From: a virus
Strand: one strand, 5' to 3'
DNA: 64,000 nt
Virus record (IMG/VR): IMGVR_UViG_3300042430_002694
Coordinates: 1 to 64,000 of that record
Numbering within the stretch: the stretch's first letter is position 1; every line of letters begins with the position of its first letter. The position numbers and the translations under genes were made by a program. Positions 1-7,154 of this stretch are shown one piece after another. The notes beneath the pieces are model-generated. The model did not search any database and had not been told where the DNA came from. It saw only the letters and a program-made list of their open reading frames with translations.

Positions 1-1
1 A

Positions 2-937
2 GAAACTAATAGTCAAACTGGAATGACGATTAAATTCGCATATTCATTTAGGTCTTTTAATGGATTAAGTCCAAAAATAGCAGCACTAGACCTAATTTCT
101 AATTTTATGAATTTAACTTACAATGATGCACAATTTTTAGGGCAGCTTGCTAGATATTACCCTAAAGTAGGTTTAAAGTTTAGCCCTACAATGACTGAGG
201 CGTTGGGAAAGATGCTGACTAGCTGGGGGTCGACTTATTCAGGCAATAATTCAGAAGAATTTTCTAAGATCGTAAGCAGTATGTTGTCAGCAGTTGACCT
301 AGCCGGTAGTAAATTTATGAATGACCCGGCTAAATTATTAAGTGATGGAATACAGTCTGCGCTGATGACTAAGCTTGGATCAGCAGTGCCTGACCTAATT
401 TCAATTAAGGCAGCACTATCGGACCGACCGGTTGGAGAGTGGCATCTAGTCGTTGGAAATCCAATGAACCCTATTTTCGTAATGGGGGATTTAATTTGTA
501 CGAATACTGCAATGGAGTGGGATCAAGAAATTGGCCCTGACGATTTTCCTACTGGCGTAACATTTACGGTTACTTTAAAACAAGGAAAGCCGAGAGATAA
601 AACGGCAATTGAGAGAATGCTTAACGCTGGTGAGACTAAGTTAACGGCAGGTATGCTAAAATCGTCAACTTTAGAAGACACCTTTGGCGAACAGAATAAT
701 ACTACATGGAATGCTATTGCTGGAACAAGTGGAGATGCGTCTACTGAAAAATTAACTGAGTATTACAATAGTCTAAGCGCGGGATCAAAAGGTCGCTATC
801 ATAACTTTAGAAATAGATTTCTCGGAGGATATGGATTTGAGCAAAATGAGGCTAAATTCAATGATGCAGATAAGAGTGGAGGCCTTGATGATAGTTTACT
901 TCTATACTATTACCAAAGAGAATACGGACAAAATTAA
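2..937 (+). CDS. Virion/baseplate-associated protein, 5' partial
   Basis: The reading frame is open from base 2 with no stop upstream of the first ATG (base 23), so the true start probably lies left of the window. The 304 visible residues read like the second half of a protein. Around residues 140-205 there is a segment beginning VGEWHLVVGNP, followed by a conserved-looking MGDL and then FPTGVTFTVTLKQGKPRDK. I recognise this as a motif found in structural proteins of large contractile-tail phages, but I cannot assign a T4 gene number. It heads a run of plus-strand tail genes (gp53-like, hub, tube cap, spike), with 11 bases to the next start, so a role in the baseplate or tail tip is inferred from context. 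No signal peptide or membrane segment is seen. Confidence 0.6.
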   Translation, partial: ETNSQTGMTIKFAYSFRSFNGLSPKIAALDLISNFMNLTYNDAQFLGQLARYYPKVGLKFSPTMTEALGKMLTSWGSTYSGNNSEEFSKIVSSMLSAVDLAGSKFMNDPAKLLSDGIQSALMTKLGSAVPDLISIKAALSDRPVGEWHLVVGNPMNPIFVMGDLICTNTAMEWDQEIGPDDFPTGVTFTVTLKQGKPRDKTAIERMLNAGETKLTAGMLKSSTLEDTFGEQNNTTWNAIAGTSGDASTEKLTEYYNSLSAGSKGRYHNFRNRFLGGYGFEQNEAKFNDADKSGGLDDSLLLYYYQREYGQN

Positions 938-948
938 TAAGATTAAGT

Positions 949-1548
949 ATGCTAGATTTAAAAGTTTTACAACAAAAAGGCGACTTTACAAAAACAAACG
1001 GCGATGTAGTTAACGACTTAACTCGGCGAAGTGTTTCGTTTAGAGGAGTTCTAGTTAACCAAGGAAGAACGTATGCAGTCGAAGAAGGAATTCAGATGCG
1101 AGGGGATTTGATTTCCAAAATATTTTATCAGACTGCCAGTTTCGTATGTGTTCTTTTTAAATACAACGGAATCTCTAATCCATTTTCGCTAGACGTTAAT
1201 GACTTAATAAAAGTACCAGACGGCTCTGCTCTATCTGGGATGTTGGTCAAACCGGTTGATATTAATGGAAATAATGAGAATTGGCAGACTTCTACTAGAA
1301 AGAAGAAAAAGACTGCGTTTATTTCTCCTAAAACTAAACAGGATAAGAATCGCCTTGACTATCTACAGGCTAATTCAGCAGCAACGGTGGCTCCGCCTAA
1401 TATCGCTAAAGATAATTCAGTGAAGGTTGTTAATGGTAAAATTGTATTTGGAACCGACGTAACGTCAGTTAAGAAAGAAGATTGTCCTGATCCAATTTCT
1501 AGAACCAAGCTACAGGCAGCGTTAGTAAAAAATAAGATATTTTCATAA
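949..1548 (+). CDS. Putative baseplate wedge protein with LysM/gp53-like segment
   Basis: A 199-residue protein. Residues about 40-90 contain RGDLISKIFYQ, then KYNGISNPFSLDVNDL and a closing IKVP. This pattern (a 'GDL...Y' strand-helix, an 'N-G-I-S-N-P' turn and a final I-x-x-P) resembles the LysM-like core seen in gp53-type baseplate proteins of large myoviruses. The C-terminal half is lysine-rich and low in recognisable domains. The stop codon overlaps the next ATG by one base, so it is probably translated together with the hub protein. The family call rests on the short motif and the tail-gene neighbourhood; it could instead be an unrelated small baseplate protein. Confidence 0.5.
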   Translation: MLDLKVLQQKGDFTKTNGDVVNDLTRRSVSFRGVLVNQGRTYAVEEGIQMRGDLISKIFYQTASFVCVLFKYNGISNPFSLDVNDLIKVPDGSALSGMLVKPVDINGNNENWQTSTRKKKKTAFISPKTKQDKNRLDYLQANSAATVAPPNIAKDNSVKVVNGKIVFGTDVTSVKKEDCPDPISRTKLQAALVKNKIFS

Positions 1549-3038
1549 TGGCATTGTCCGACCAAATACTATTATCGCTTGAGCCAAAGATAACTCCGCC
1601 AAGTATTGATGTACTGGACCTAGAAACACCAGACTCTACTAGACAGATTCGTAATCCGGACGCTTCAGGTTTTGCTCAGAATTTGGGTAGAAAATCTCCA
1701 TTAATAATGATTGGGAATTCTAGAATGCCAGCTGATAGTATTTTAGGAATGACGGTTTTTACAAACTCATTAATTCCAACCATTCATGTCAGTGTGTTAG
1801 ATTCGACTGGCTCGCTAACCTCAGTAGGGTACCCAAAAACCAAGCCCCTATTAACAGCGTACGTTGCAACTGGCCATCCTAAGCTTAAATCATTTTCTCA
1901 AACTTTCCTGATTACTGGAGTTCAGTCAATTCCAGTCGGAGGTTTTTCAGTTAGATATGAATTCTTTGGAGAGTTATATGTCCCTAAGTTAAATGGGAAT
2001 TTTATAAAGTCCTATTCAAATATGACGTCTGCTCAAGCTTTAAAAAAGATAGCAGAGGAACTTGGCCTTGGTTTTGCCAGTAATGAAGATTCAACTAATG
2101 ATGCAATGACTTGGATTAATCCTAATCTAAATTATAAATCGTTTATTAAACAGGTAACAGATCATTCATACAAGAACGAAAAGACGTTTTTTGACTGCTT
2201 TATTGACAGGTATTATGTCTTAAATTTTATTAACGTAGAGAAGCAATTTAAACAATTTAAAGATGACGCTGAAATACCTCAAAGTTATCCATCGTACGCG
2301 ACTGATTACTTAGACGTAAGCCGTGCAGAAAAAGGTGGAAAGTTAGATTCGACTGAATCGACTATTTCATTAGTTCTATCAAACGCTGAAGTTGGAACAA
2401 CTATGTCAGATCTAAAGATTCTTGAGTACTCAATGATAGGTGACAATGGTGATATCCTAAAAACTGAAGGATTTCGAAAGAGGGTTGTTCTATACCGCCA
2501 CGGAGAAGAATCTCCAGTAAAAGACTGGTATTCTGAGCCTTTATCTGAGCCTTCACCTGATGGATTAAGCGTGTATCAGGCCCCTGAATTAACTGATTAT
2601 TTGGAAAATGATATTGTTAAATGGGCTGGGACAGATTACCTTAACTCTCACACTAATTATAAATTCTCAAAATTATTAAACACACATAATAAAATTGAAG
2701 CTGAAAAGAATGTATTGAAGGTAAAACTTCCAGGATTCAATCAAAATATACTAAGAGGAAGTAGAATAAAGGTTAACATTTACTCAAGTCGTGCAAAAAA
2801 AGCGTATGACGATAGTTTAAATGACGATAAAACTCAAACTAATTCGCAAAAGCCAGAGATTGCAGATAAAGCTAGATCAACTGACTTAGTACTTGATACA
2901 AATTTAACTGATACGTATTATGTTAAAGATATCGTGTACCGATACAACCCGCTAAACGAATCTACATCGTTCACTACTGAAATTTTATTAAGTAGAAGAA
3001 ATTGGATTCCTGCACAAAAAATGGAAAATAAAGTTTAA
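1548..3038 (+). CDS. Baseplate hub protein, gp27/late-control-D-like
   Basis: A 496-residue protein in the place expected for the hub that carries the central spike. The middle shows the typical late-control/hub sequence pattern: MTSAQALKKIAEELGLGF, followed by a segment on a short 'window' of residues (YKSFIKQVTDHSYKNEKTFF) and a predicted beta-rich barrel. This is the usual organisation of gp27, P2 gpD and VgrG N-terminal domains, in which an AL-x-x-IA-x-x-LG helix is embedded between barrel domains. It overlaps the upstream gene by one base and is two bases from the downstream gene; the spike-like OB-fold protein follows two genes later. The family call is inference from pattern and context, without an alignment. 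Confidence 0.6.
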   Translation: MALSDQILLSLEPKITPPSIDVLDLETPDSTRQIRNPDASGFAQNLGRKSPLIMIGNSRMPADSILGMTVFTNSLIPTIHVSVLDSTGSLTSVGYPKTKPLLTAYVATGHPKLKSFSQTFLITGVQSIPVGGFSVRYEFFGELYVPKLNGNFIKSYSNMTSAQALKKIAEELGLGFASNEDSTNDAMTWINPNLNYKSFIKQVTDHSYKNEKTFFDCFIDRYYVLNFINVEKQFKQFKDDAEIPQSYPSYATDYLDVSRAEKGGKLDSTESTISLVLSNAEVGTTMSDLKILEYSMIGDNGDILKTEGFRKRVVLYRHGEESPVKDWYSEPLSEPSPDGLSVYQAPELTDYLENDIVKWAGTDYLNSHTNYKFSKLLNTHNKIEAEKNVLKVKLPGFNQNILRGSRIKVNIYSSRAKKAYDDSLNDDKTQTNSQKPEIADKARSTDLVLDTNLTDTYYVKDIVYRYNPLNESTSFTTEILLSRRNWIPAQKMENKV

Positions 3039-3040
3039 TT

Positions 3041-4120
3041 ATGGCAGTAGAATTTAAAACAAACGGCCCAAGAAGATGGAAACAGTTCGTAAAGAGTTCC
3101 ATATACGATATTCAGGATCCAGTATTCTTGACTTTTGATATTGATTTTTTTCCACCTAAATATTCAAATGATGGAGAAATGGCTCTGTATTGGGACCAGT
3201 TATTTGCAAATCCTAATACTGATAAAACAATAAATACATACAATGTAGTAGAATGGTCAGCAATTGACTTCTTAACTGCATACGATTCGCCGTGGACAAG
3301 GGCATACGCTCATCACTTAACCTCGGCGCAGGCTAATTTACAACTACTACAGAATTCTCCATGGTATTTTCAGTCAATAGCAGGAATAGATTCATTATGG
3401 AAAGCAGCAAGTAGAATAAAGGAGGGTAATAAAAAGGCTGAAATCACAATTAACTGCATTGATTCTATACAGCAACCATTACTTAAGTTTGCAGAAAATT
3501 ATAGACGAGCTATATACGATCAGGATAAATTAGCGTATACTCTTCCGGATAACTTAAGAACATTTGACATGACAATTACTCTATTTGAAATAAGAGATAT
3601 TAGGGATGATAACGGCCGCTTAGAAAGTGGAGTACAGCAGTTAAAGTACAGACTAAGTCGTTGTGAGTTTGATTTTGATGGATTTATGAGCGGCCCAACC
3701 TCGCTTGAAATGAAGGCGTTCACTCAAGATCAGCCATTTAACACTTCATTTAAGATTAAAGCTGGATGGGTAACCGAAGAATCAGAATCTTCAGCTCAAT
3801 CTGATTATCAGTCTCTTGGTATTTTCTCAGGTTTAGCAAATAGCCTAGAAGGAAGAGCTCAGCGCTTTTTATCAAGTGCAGCAAGTCTACCTGCAAGATT
3901 AATAGGCGACTTAACTAACCAATTACAGACTAGACTTGAAACCGCATTATCGCAAAATGTGTATAATAGAACAAATGAAGTACTTTCAACTAATCAGGTA
4001 TTCGGGCGAAGATCGCCAGTTGGGCCGGTTGGAGGACAGACTGTAGGAGATGACACTTACCCAGGATCAGATGTAAAACCAAATGTATCAGATGGTTCAT
4101 TGGGGGATGTTTATCCATAA
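3041..4120 (+). CDS. Putative baseplate-tail tube junction protein (gp48/gp54-like role)
   Basis: A 359-residue protein between the hub and the spike genes. The N-terminal 240 residues are beta-rich and include a strand pattern (NLRTFDMTITLFEIRDI) like tail-tube-fold proteins. The last 110 residues are low-complexity, rich in Ser, Gln and Gly, and end in a Pro/Gly/Asp tail, suggesting a flexible extension. In T4 the proteins that cap the hub and start tube assembly (gp48, gp54) have a tube-like fold and sit beside hub genes, so that role is proposed here. No catalytic motif is visible. It is separated from the spike gene by 15 bases. Confidence 0.45.
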   Translation: MAVEFKTNGPRRWKQFVKSSIYDIQDPVFLTFDIDFFPPKYSNDGEMALYWDQLFANPNTDKTINTYNVVEWSAIDFLTAYDSPWTRAYAHHLTSAQANLQLLQNSPWYFQSIAGIDSLWKAASRIKEGNKKAEITINCIDSIQQPLLKFAENYRRAIYDQDKLAYTLPDNLRTFDMTITLFEIRDIRDDNGRLESGVQQLKYRLSRCEFDFDGFMSGPTSLEMKAFTQDQPFNTSFKIKAGWVTEESESSAQSDYQSLGIFSGLANSLEGRAQRFLSSAASLPARLIGDLTNQLQTRLETALSQNVYNRTNEVLSTNQVFGRRSPVGPVGGQTVGDDTYPGSDVKPNVSDGSLGDVYP

Positions 4121-4135
4121 AATATAGAATAGCGA

Positions 4136-4936
4136 ATGAATCCAAATCACGATATAATGAAGGATCCTACTGGGTCGGATCGCCTAACTACTAAGTATTT
4201 AGGAGAAGTCGTTGATGTGACTGATCCTCTAAGAGAAGGTCGCTGTAAAGTTAAAGTATTTAGCCTATTTGATACGTTGCCAGTTGAAGATATTCCATGG
4301 GCAGTTCAATCTCAAAAGCCCGCATTTTTCGGGCAGGACGCAAAGGCTGGATCAATATCAATTCCTAAAAAGGGAGCGATTGTTAATGTGAGATTTAATA
4401 ATGGTGACTTATATTCGCCAGAGTACGAACAGGTTCAGGAAATAGGCGACGATATTAAGGAAGAGCTTAAGAAGAGTACAGAATACGAGTACGAAGGAGC
4501 TCACTATATCCTATTTGATGGAGATGAGCAGATAAAATTCTGGTTTAATAAAGGTCGAGGGTTAACTCTTGAAATGAAAGACTCTTACCTAAATATTGAT
4601 CAAAATTCAAAAATTGAATTGTATCACAAAGACGGCCTTTCCTCAGTTGAATTAGATGGAAACGTAATCACAGTAATGAGCCAGTCTCAAGTTAACGTTA
4701 TTTCCAATTCAATTAAAACAAGCGCACAAACAGTTCACGTAGATGGAAAGACTACCCGATTGGGTTCGTCAAATGTTGTTGAAAGTGCAGTGATGGGTGA
4801 TTCAATGTTTGCAGCTCTTATGGGATTAGCTGCAATGGTTGATGCTAAAATGCCTTCTACTGGAGCGGCAGCTCAATCTCTAATTAATAACATGAAAGAT
4901 CAGATCCTATCTGAAACCGTATCAATTGGGCGTTAA
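4136..4936 (+). CDS. Baseplate central spike protein with OB-fold (gp5/gpV-like), no lysozyme domain
   Basis: A 266-residue protein. Residues about 15-105 look like the OB-fold of phage spike proteins: LGEVVDVTDPLREGRCKVKV, a central W (IPWAVQ), then IPKKGAIVNVRFNNGD and SPEY. This is the gp5-N/VgrG pattern, in which the fold joins hub to spike. From about residue 130 the sequence turns into short repeating strands with Asn, Ser, Val and Thr, ending in a Gly/Ala/Met-rich tail, as expected for a trimeric beta-helix. T4 gp5 has a lysozyme domain between these parts; no such insertion is present, so peptidoglycan digestion must come from elsewhere. Its 3' end overlaps the convergent glycosyltransferase gene by 15 bases. 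Confidence 0.7.
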   Translation: MNPNHDIMKDPTGSDRLTTKYLGEVVDVTDPLREGRCKVKVFSLFDTLPVEDIPWAVQSQKPAFFGQDAKAGSISIPKKGAIVNVRFNNGDLYSPEYEQVQEIGDDIKEELKKSTEYEYEGAHYILFDGDEQIKFWFNKGRGLTLEMKDSYLNIDQNSKIELYHKDGLSSVELDGNVITVMSQSQVNVISNSIKTSAQTVHVDGKTTRLGSSNVVESAVMGDSMFAALMGLAAMVDAKMPSTGAAAQSLINNMKDQILSETVSIGR

Positions 4937-5758
4937 TCCAAATTGATCTTCACATTTAACTAATTCAAGCTCAGTATTTAAGTGACTAATTGCATCTCCG
5001 AAATGGATTGCATTATAGGTAAGTTTACCGGTGCTCTTAGCACGGTCAATATCTTCTGATAAAGTAGGTAACTGTTGTCTATTTCTAAAATATCGACTTG
5101 ACGCTTGGTATTTTCCAAGCAAGTCTTCTCTGACCATTTCCATGTGATGCATCGTTATAACTCCTGGGTCAAATACTCGCGATCTTTCGTATGAGTCATC
5201 CGCTATTCCGCGAGTAGGGTCTATATCAGAAAACATGAATTGCACTGAATGATGCCTACTGGCCGATCCTATCTTGTAGATAAATGGGACCTTAAACTTG
5301 GAGTACCCTTGGTGTAGAGTTGGCGTTACGTAATTTATGTACTTAACCGCAGTCGCATGTAAATTATTATCAATGATTTGTCGCTTAGCTTCGTCAAATT
5401 CGTCTTTAACATAGAATTCATCCGCGTCCATTGAAAGATAATGGGTTGCTCCTAATTCAAGAGATTTTTCCAATAGGCTTTGACGTTTATTGCACTCATA
5501 AACCTTAGCTCTCAGCACATCTTCAGCAGTGGTTAGGGATGATGGTACAAAGTCTGTGAATACTATTATGGCGTCAATTAATCCTTTCTTCTTGAGTCTC
5601 TCTAACATTGGAACTAGGTTAGGAGAACACTCAGTGTTTCCCCAAGAAACAGTTTGATATGACACGAGAACAAGGTCAACTGATTCTCGGATTGAGCGTA
5701 TTGATTGCTCTAGTGTCTCTAGTCCGTCAAAGACAACGTATCCTGCTGATAATTTCAT
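4922..5758 (-). CDS. Glycosyltransferase-like protein, GT-A fold
   Basis: A 278-residue protein, last gene of the four-gene minus-strand cassette. The N-terminus (YVVFDGLETLEQSIRSI) and the segment THYLSMDADEFY near residue 120 match GT-A glycosyltransferases, where an acidic D-x-D-like motif binds the metal and the nucleotide sugar. A histidine-containing C-terminal region (ITMHHMEMVRED) follows. Similar proteins transfer a sugar from a nucleotide donor in the cytoplasm. The acceptor is not visible from sequence. The gene starts 2 bases after the oxygenase gene stops, so the two are likely co-translated. Confidence 0.65.
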   Translation of the reverse strand: MKLSAGYVVFDGLETLEQSIRSIRESVDLVLVSYQTVSWGNTECSPNLVPMLERLKKKGLIDAIIVFTDFVPSSLTTAEDVLRAKVYECNKRQSLLEKSLELGATHYLSMDADEFYVKDEFDEAKRQIIDNNLHATAVKYINYVTPTLHQGYSKFKVPFIYKIGSASRHHSVQFMFSDIDPTRGIADDSYERSRVFDPGVITMHHMEMVREDLLGKYQASSRYFRNRQQLPTLSEDIDRAKSTGKLTYNAIHFGDAISHLNTELELVKCEDQFGLTPN

Positions 5759-5760
5759 AA

Positions 5761-6399
5761 TTAAAGTTTTTCAAAATATCCGCCTACTTCAAAAGACGAA
5801 TTCATGTTAATTGAGCCTGCTTTAGTTGGAATAAATTTAGCTGGATCAACTAATCTAAAGTCAACTGATACTCGAGTAGAGTCAGAGGTGTTTGTTTTAT
5901 TTCCATGAAGTAGATTAGCTCCATTAAATACTAAAATTTCTCCGTATTTTACAGTATACGGCATGAAATCTTCCTTTCCTTCAGAACTTTCCATCCAAAT
6001 AGTATTGGTCTCGTTAGTATCAGTAAATGGCATCCAAAAGTTAACTTCAGAAGTTCCGTGATTGTATGCTCGGTCCCTGTGCCATTCGCCGACTGCTAAA
6101 TTATTAACGAGTTGGGTTCTAAACGTTGGGATTTTTTGATAAATGATTGATTCATACTCGAATGAGTTCGCTAATTCTTTAACTAATTCAACGTACGTTG
6201 GGTAAAACAACTCACTGAATTTTGAGTAATAAGCTTTGTGCCAATCAGTAGATTGATCCATTTCTCTAGAAAAGAAAAGGTAGTCTTTTAATTTGTGCAG
6301 TTCAGATAGATTATCAACTTCTAGAATTGACTCGACGATTTCCTTAAATGGAAATTTTTGTGTGTCATACTGAACTTTGTAAGGTACTGGTAAATACAT
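5761..6399 (-). CDS. Fe(II)/2-oxoglutarate-dependent oxygenase, StrG-like
   Basis: A 212-residue protein with a full 2-oxoglutarate oxygenase metal triad: H107 and D109 in GEWHRDRAYNH, and H165 in NLLHGNK, followed by R176 in DSTRVSVDFR, which would hold the co-substrate. The HRDR-x-YNH wording is what I associate with StrG-type proteins of aminoglycoside clusters. Such enzymes hydroxylate a small molecule or a nucleic-acid or sugar group using O2. It lies between two glycosyltransferase genes (2-base gaps), so a sugar or nucleotide-linked substrate is likely, but this is inference. Length is typical of a single-domain member. Confidence 0.65.
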   Translation of the reverse strand: MYLPVPYKVQYDTQKFPFKEIVESILEVDNLSELHKLKDYLFFSREMDQSTDWHKAYYSKFSELFYPTYVELVKELANSFEYESIIYQKIPTFRTQLVNNLAVGEWHRDRAYNHGTSEVNFWMPFTDTNETNTIWMESSEGKEDFMPYTVKYGEILVFNGANLLHGNKTNTSDSTRVSVDFRLVDPAKFIPTKAGSINMNSSFEVGGYFEKL

Positions 6400-6401
6400 T
6401 A

Positions 6402-7151
6402 TTATTTTGTAGTTTTTTTATTAGTTATTAAGTTTAGAGCCGACTTGTCTACACCGTCATTTCTATTCGCCCAAAAGAAATCGTCAGTTGATCTAGGTTC
6501 AACATTGAGAGTTATGCGGCCTCGATTGATCTTCCAGTTGAATTCTTCCCATGATTTACAAAAATAATGGTTGATTTGTGCAATACTAGTTGTATTTATT
6601 TGACTCGCATGACCTGTTACTAATTCACCAGTTAACTCGAATATTTCACCGTCGACTGTCAAATCAGGCATGTGAGGATTTGTATACCTAACTACTTTTT
6701 TACAGTCGATGATTGTTTTGAAATGGTCAGAGCAATCGTCTTGGCATTTAATGAATCTCTCCAAGACTGGTCGATCTGAGTAACGAATATGACCGTTTGA
6801 CCCAAAGAATCGCCAATGGATTACTACACCAGCTGAAGTTAAGTAGGTTTGAATGAATTCGTTAATTGATAAATCATTATGAATTACTAAAAACTCATCA
6901 ATATCGAGTGCCATTGCATAGTCAAAGTCGCTAGCAAAATTTTCTAGAAAATTATTATATGCTGGAATTTGCATCCCTTTTCCAGGAAAATAGATGATCT
7001 TAACTGAGTCTGAGGCAAAGTCTCGTAGTTTGTTATTTGCTGAATTATCGTAAATGACAAAGTCAGTAACTCCTAATCTCTTGTGGTAGTCTAGCCATTC
7101 AGCTAAATACCTCTCCTCGTCTAATGCTATTGCAAAAATGGCAAGTTTCAT
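6402..7151 (-). CDS. Glycosyltransferase, GT92/DUF23-like
   Basis: A 249-residue protein. The start MKLAIFAIALDEERYLAEWL followed by a downstream ALDIDEFLVI (D-x-D-E motif near residue 100) and HWRFFGSNGH (near residue 130) is the recognisable pattern of the GT92 (DUF23) family, in which the DIDEF motif binds metal and donor sugar. Two His-containing stretches near residues 190-220 (VTGHAS, INHYFCKSW) also fit the family. It lies in the same tight minus-strand cassette, 3 bases after the large glycosyltransferase. The acceptor is unknown. Confidence 0.7.
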   Translation of the reverse strand: MKLAIFAIALDEERYLAEWLDYHKRLGVTDFVIYDNSANNKLRDFASDSVKIIYFPGKGMQIPAYNNFLENFASDFDYAMALDIDEFLVIHNDLSINEFIQTYLTSAGVVIHWRFFGSNGHIRYSDRPVLERFIKCQDDCSDHFKTIIDCKKVVRYTNPHMPDLTVDGEIFELTGELVTGHASQINTTSIAQINHYFCKSWEEFNWKINRGRITLNVEPRSTDDFFWANRNDGVDKSALNLITNKKTTK

Positions 7152-7154
7152 TTA

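Noticed and set aside
831-1013. Short plus-strand ORF across the end of the first gene
   Set aside because: It overlaps two better-supported frames and has no recognisable content.
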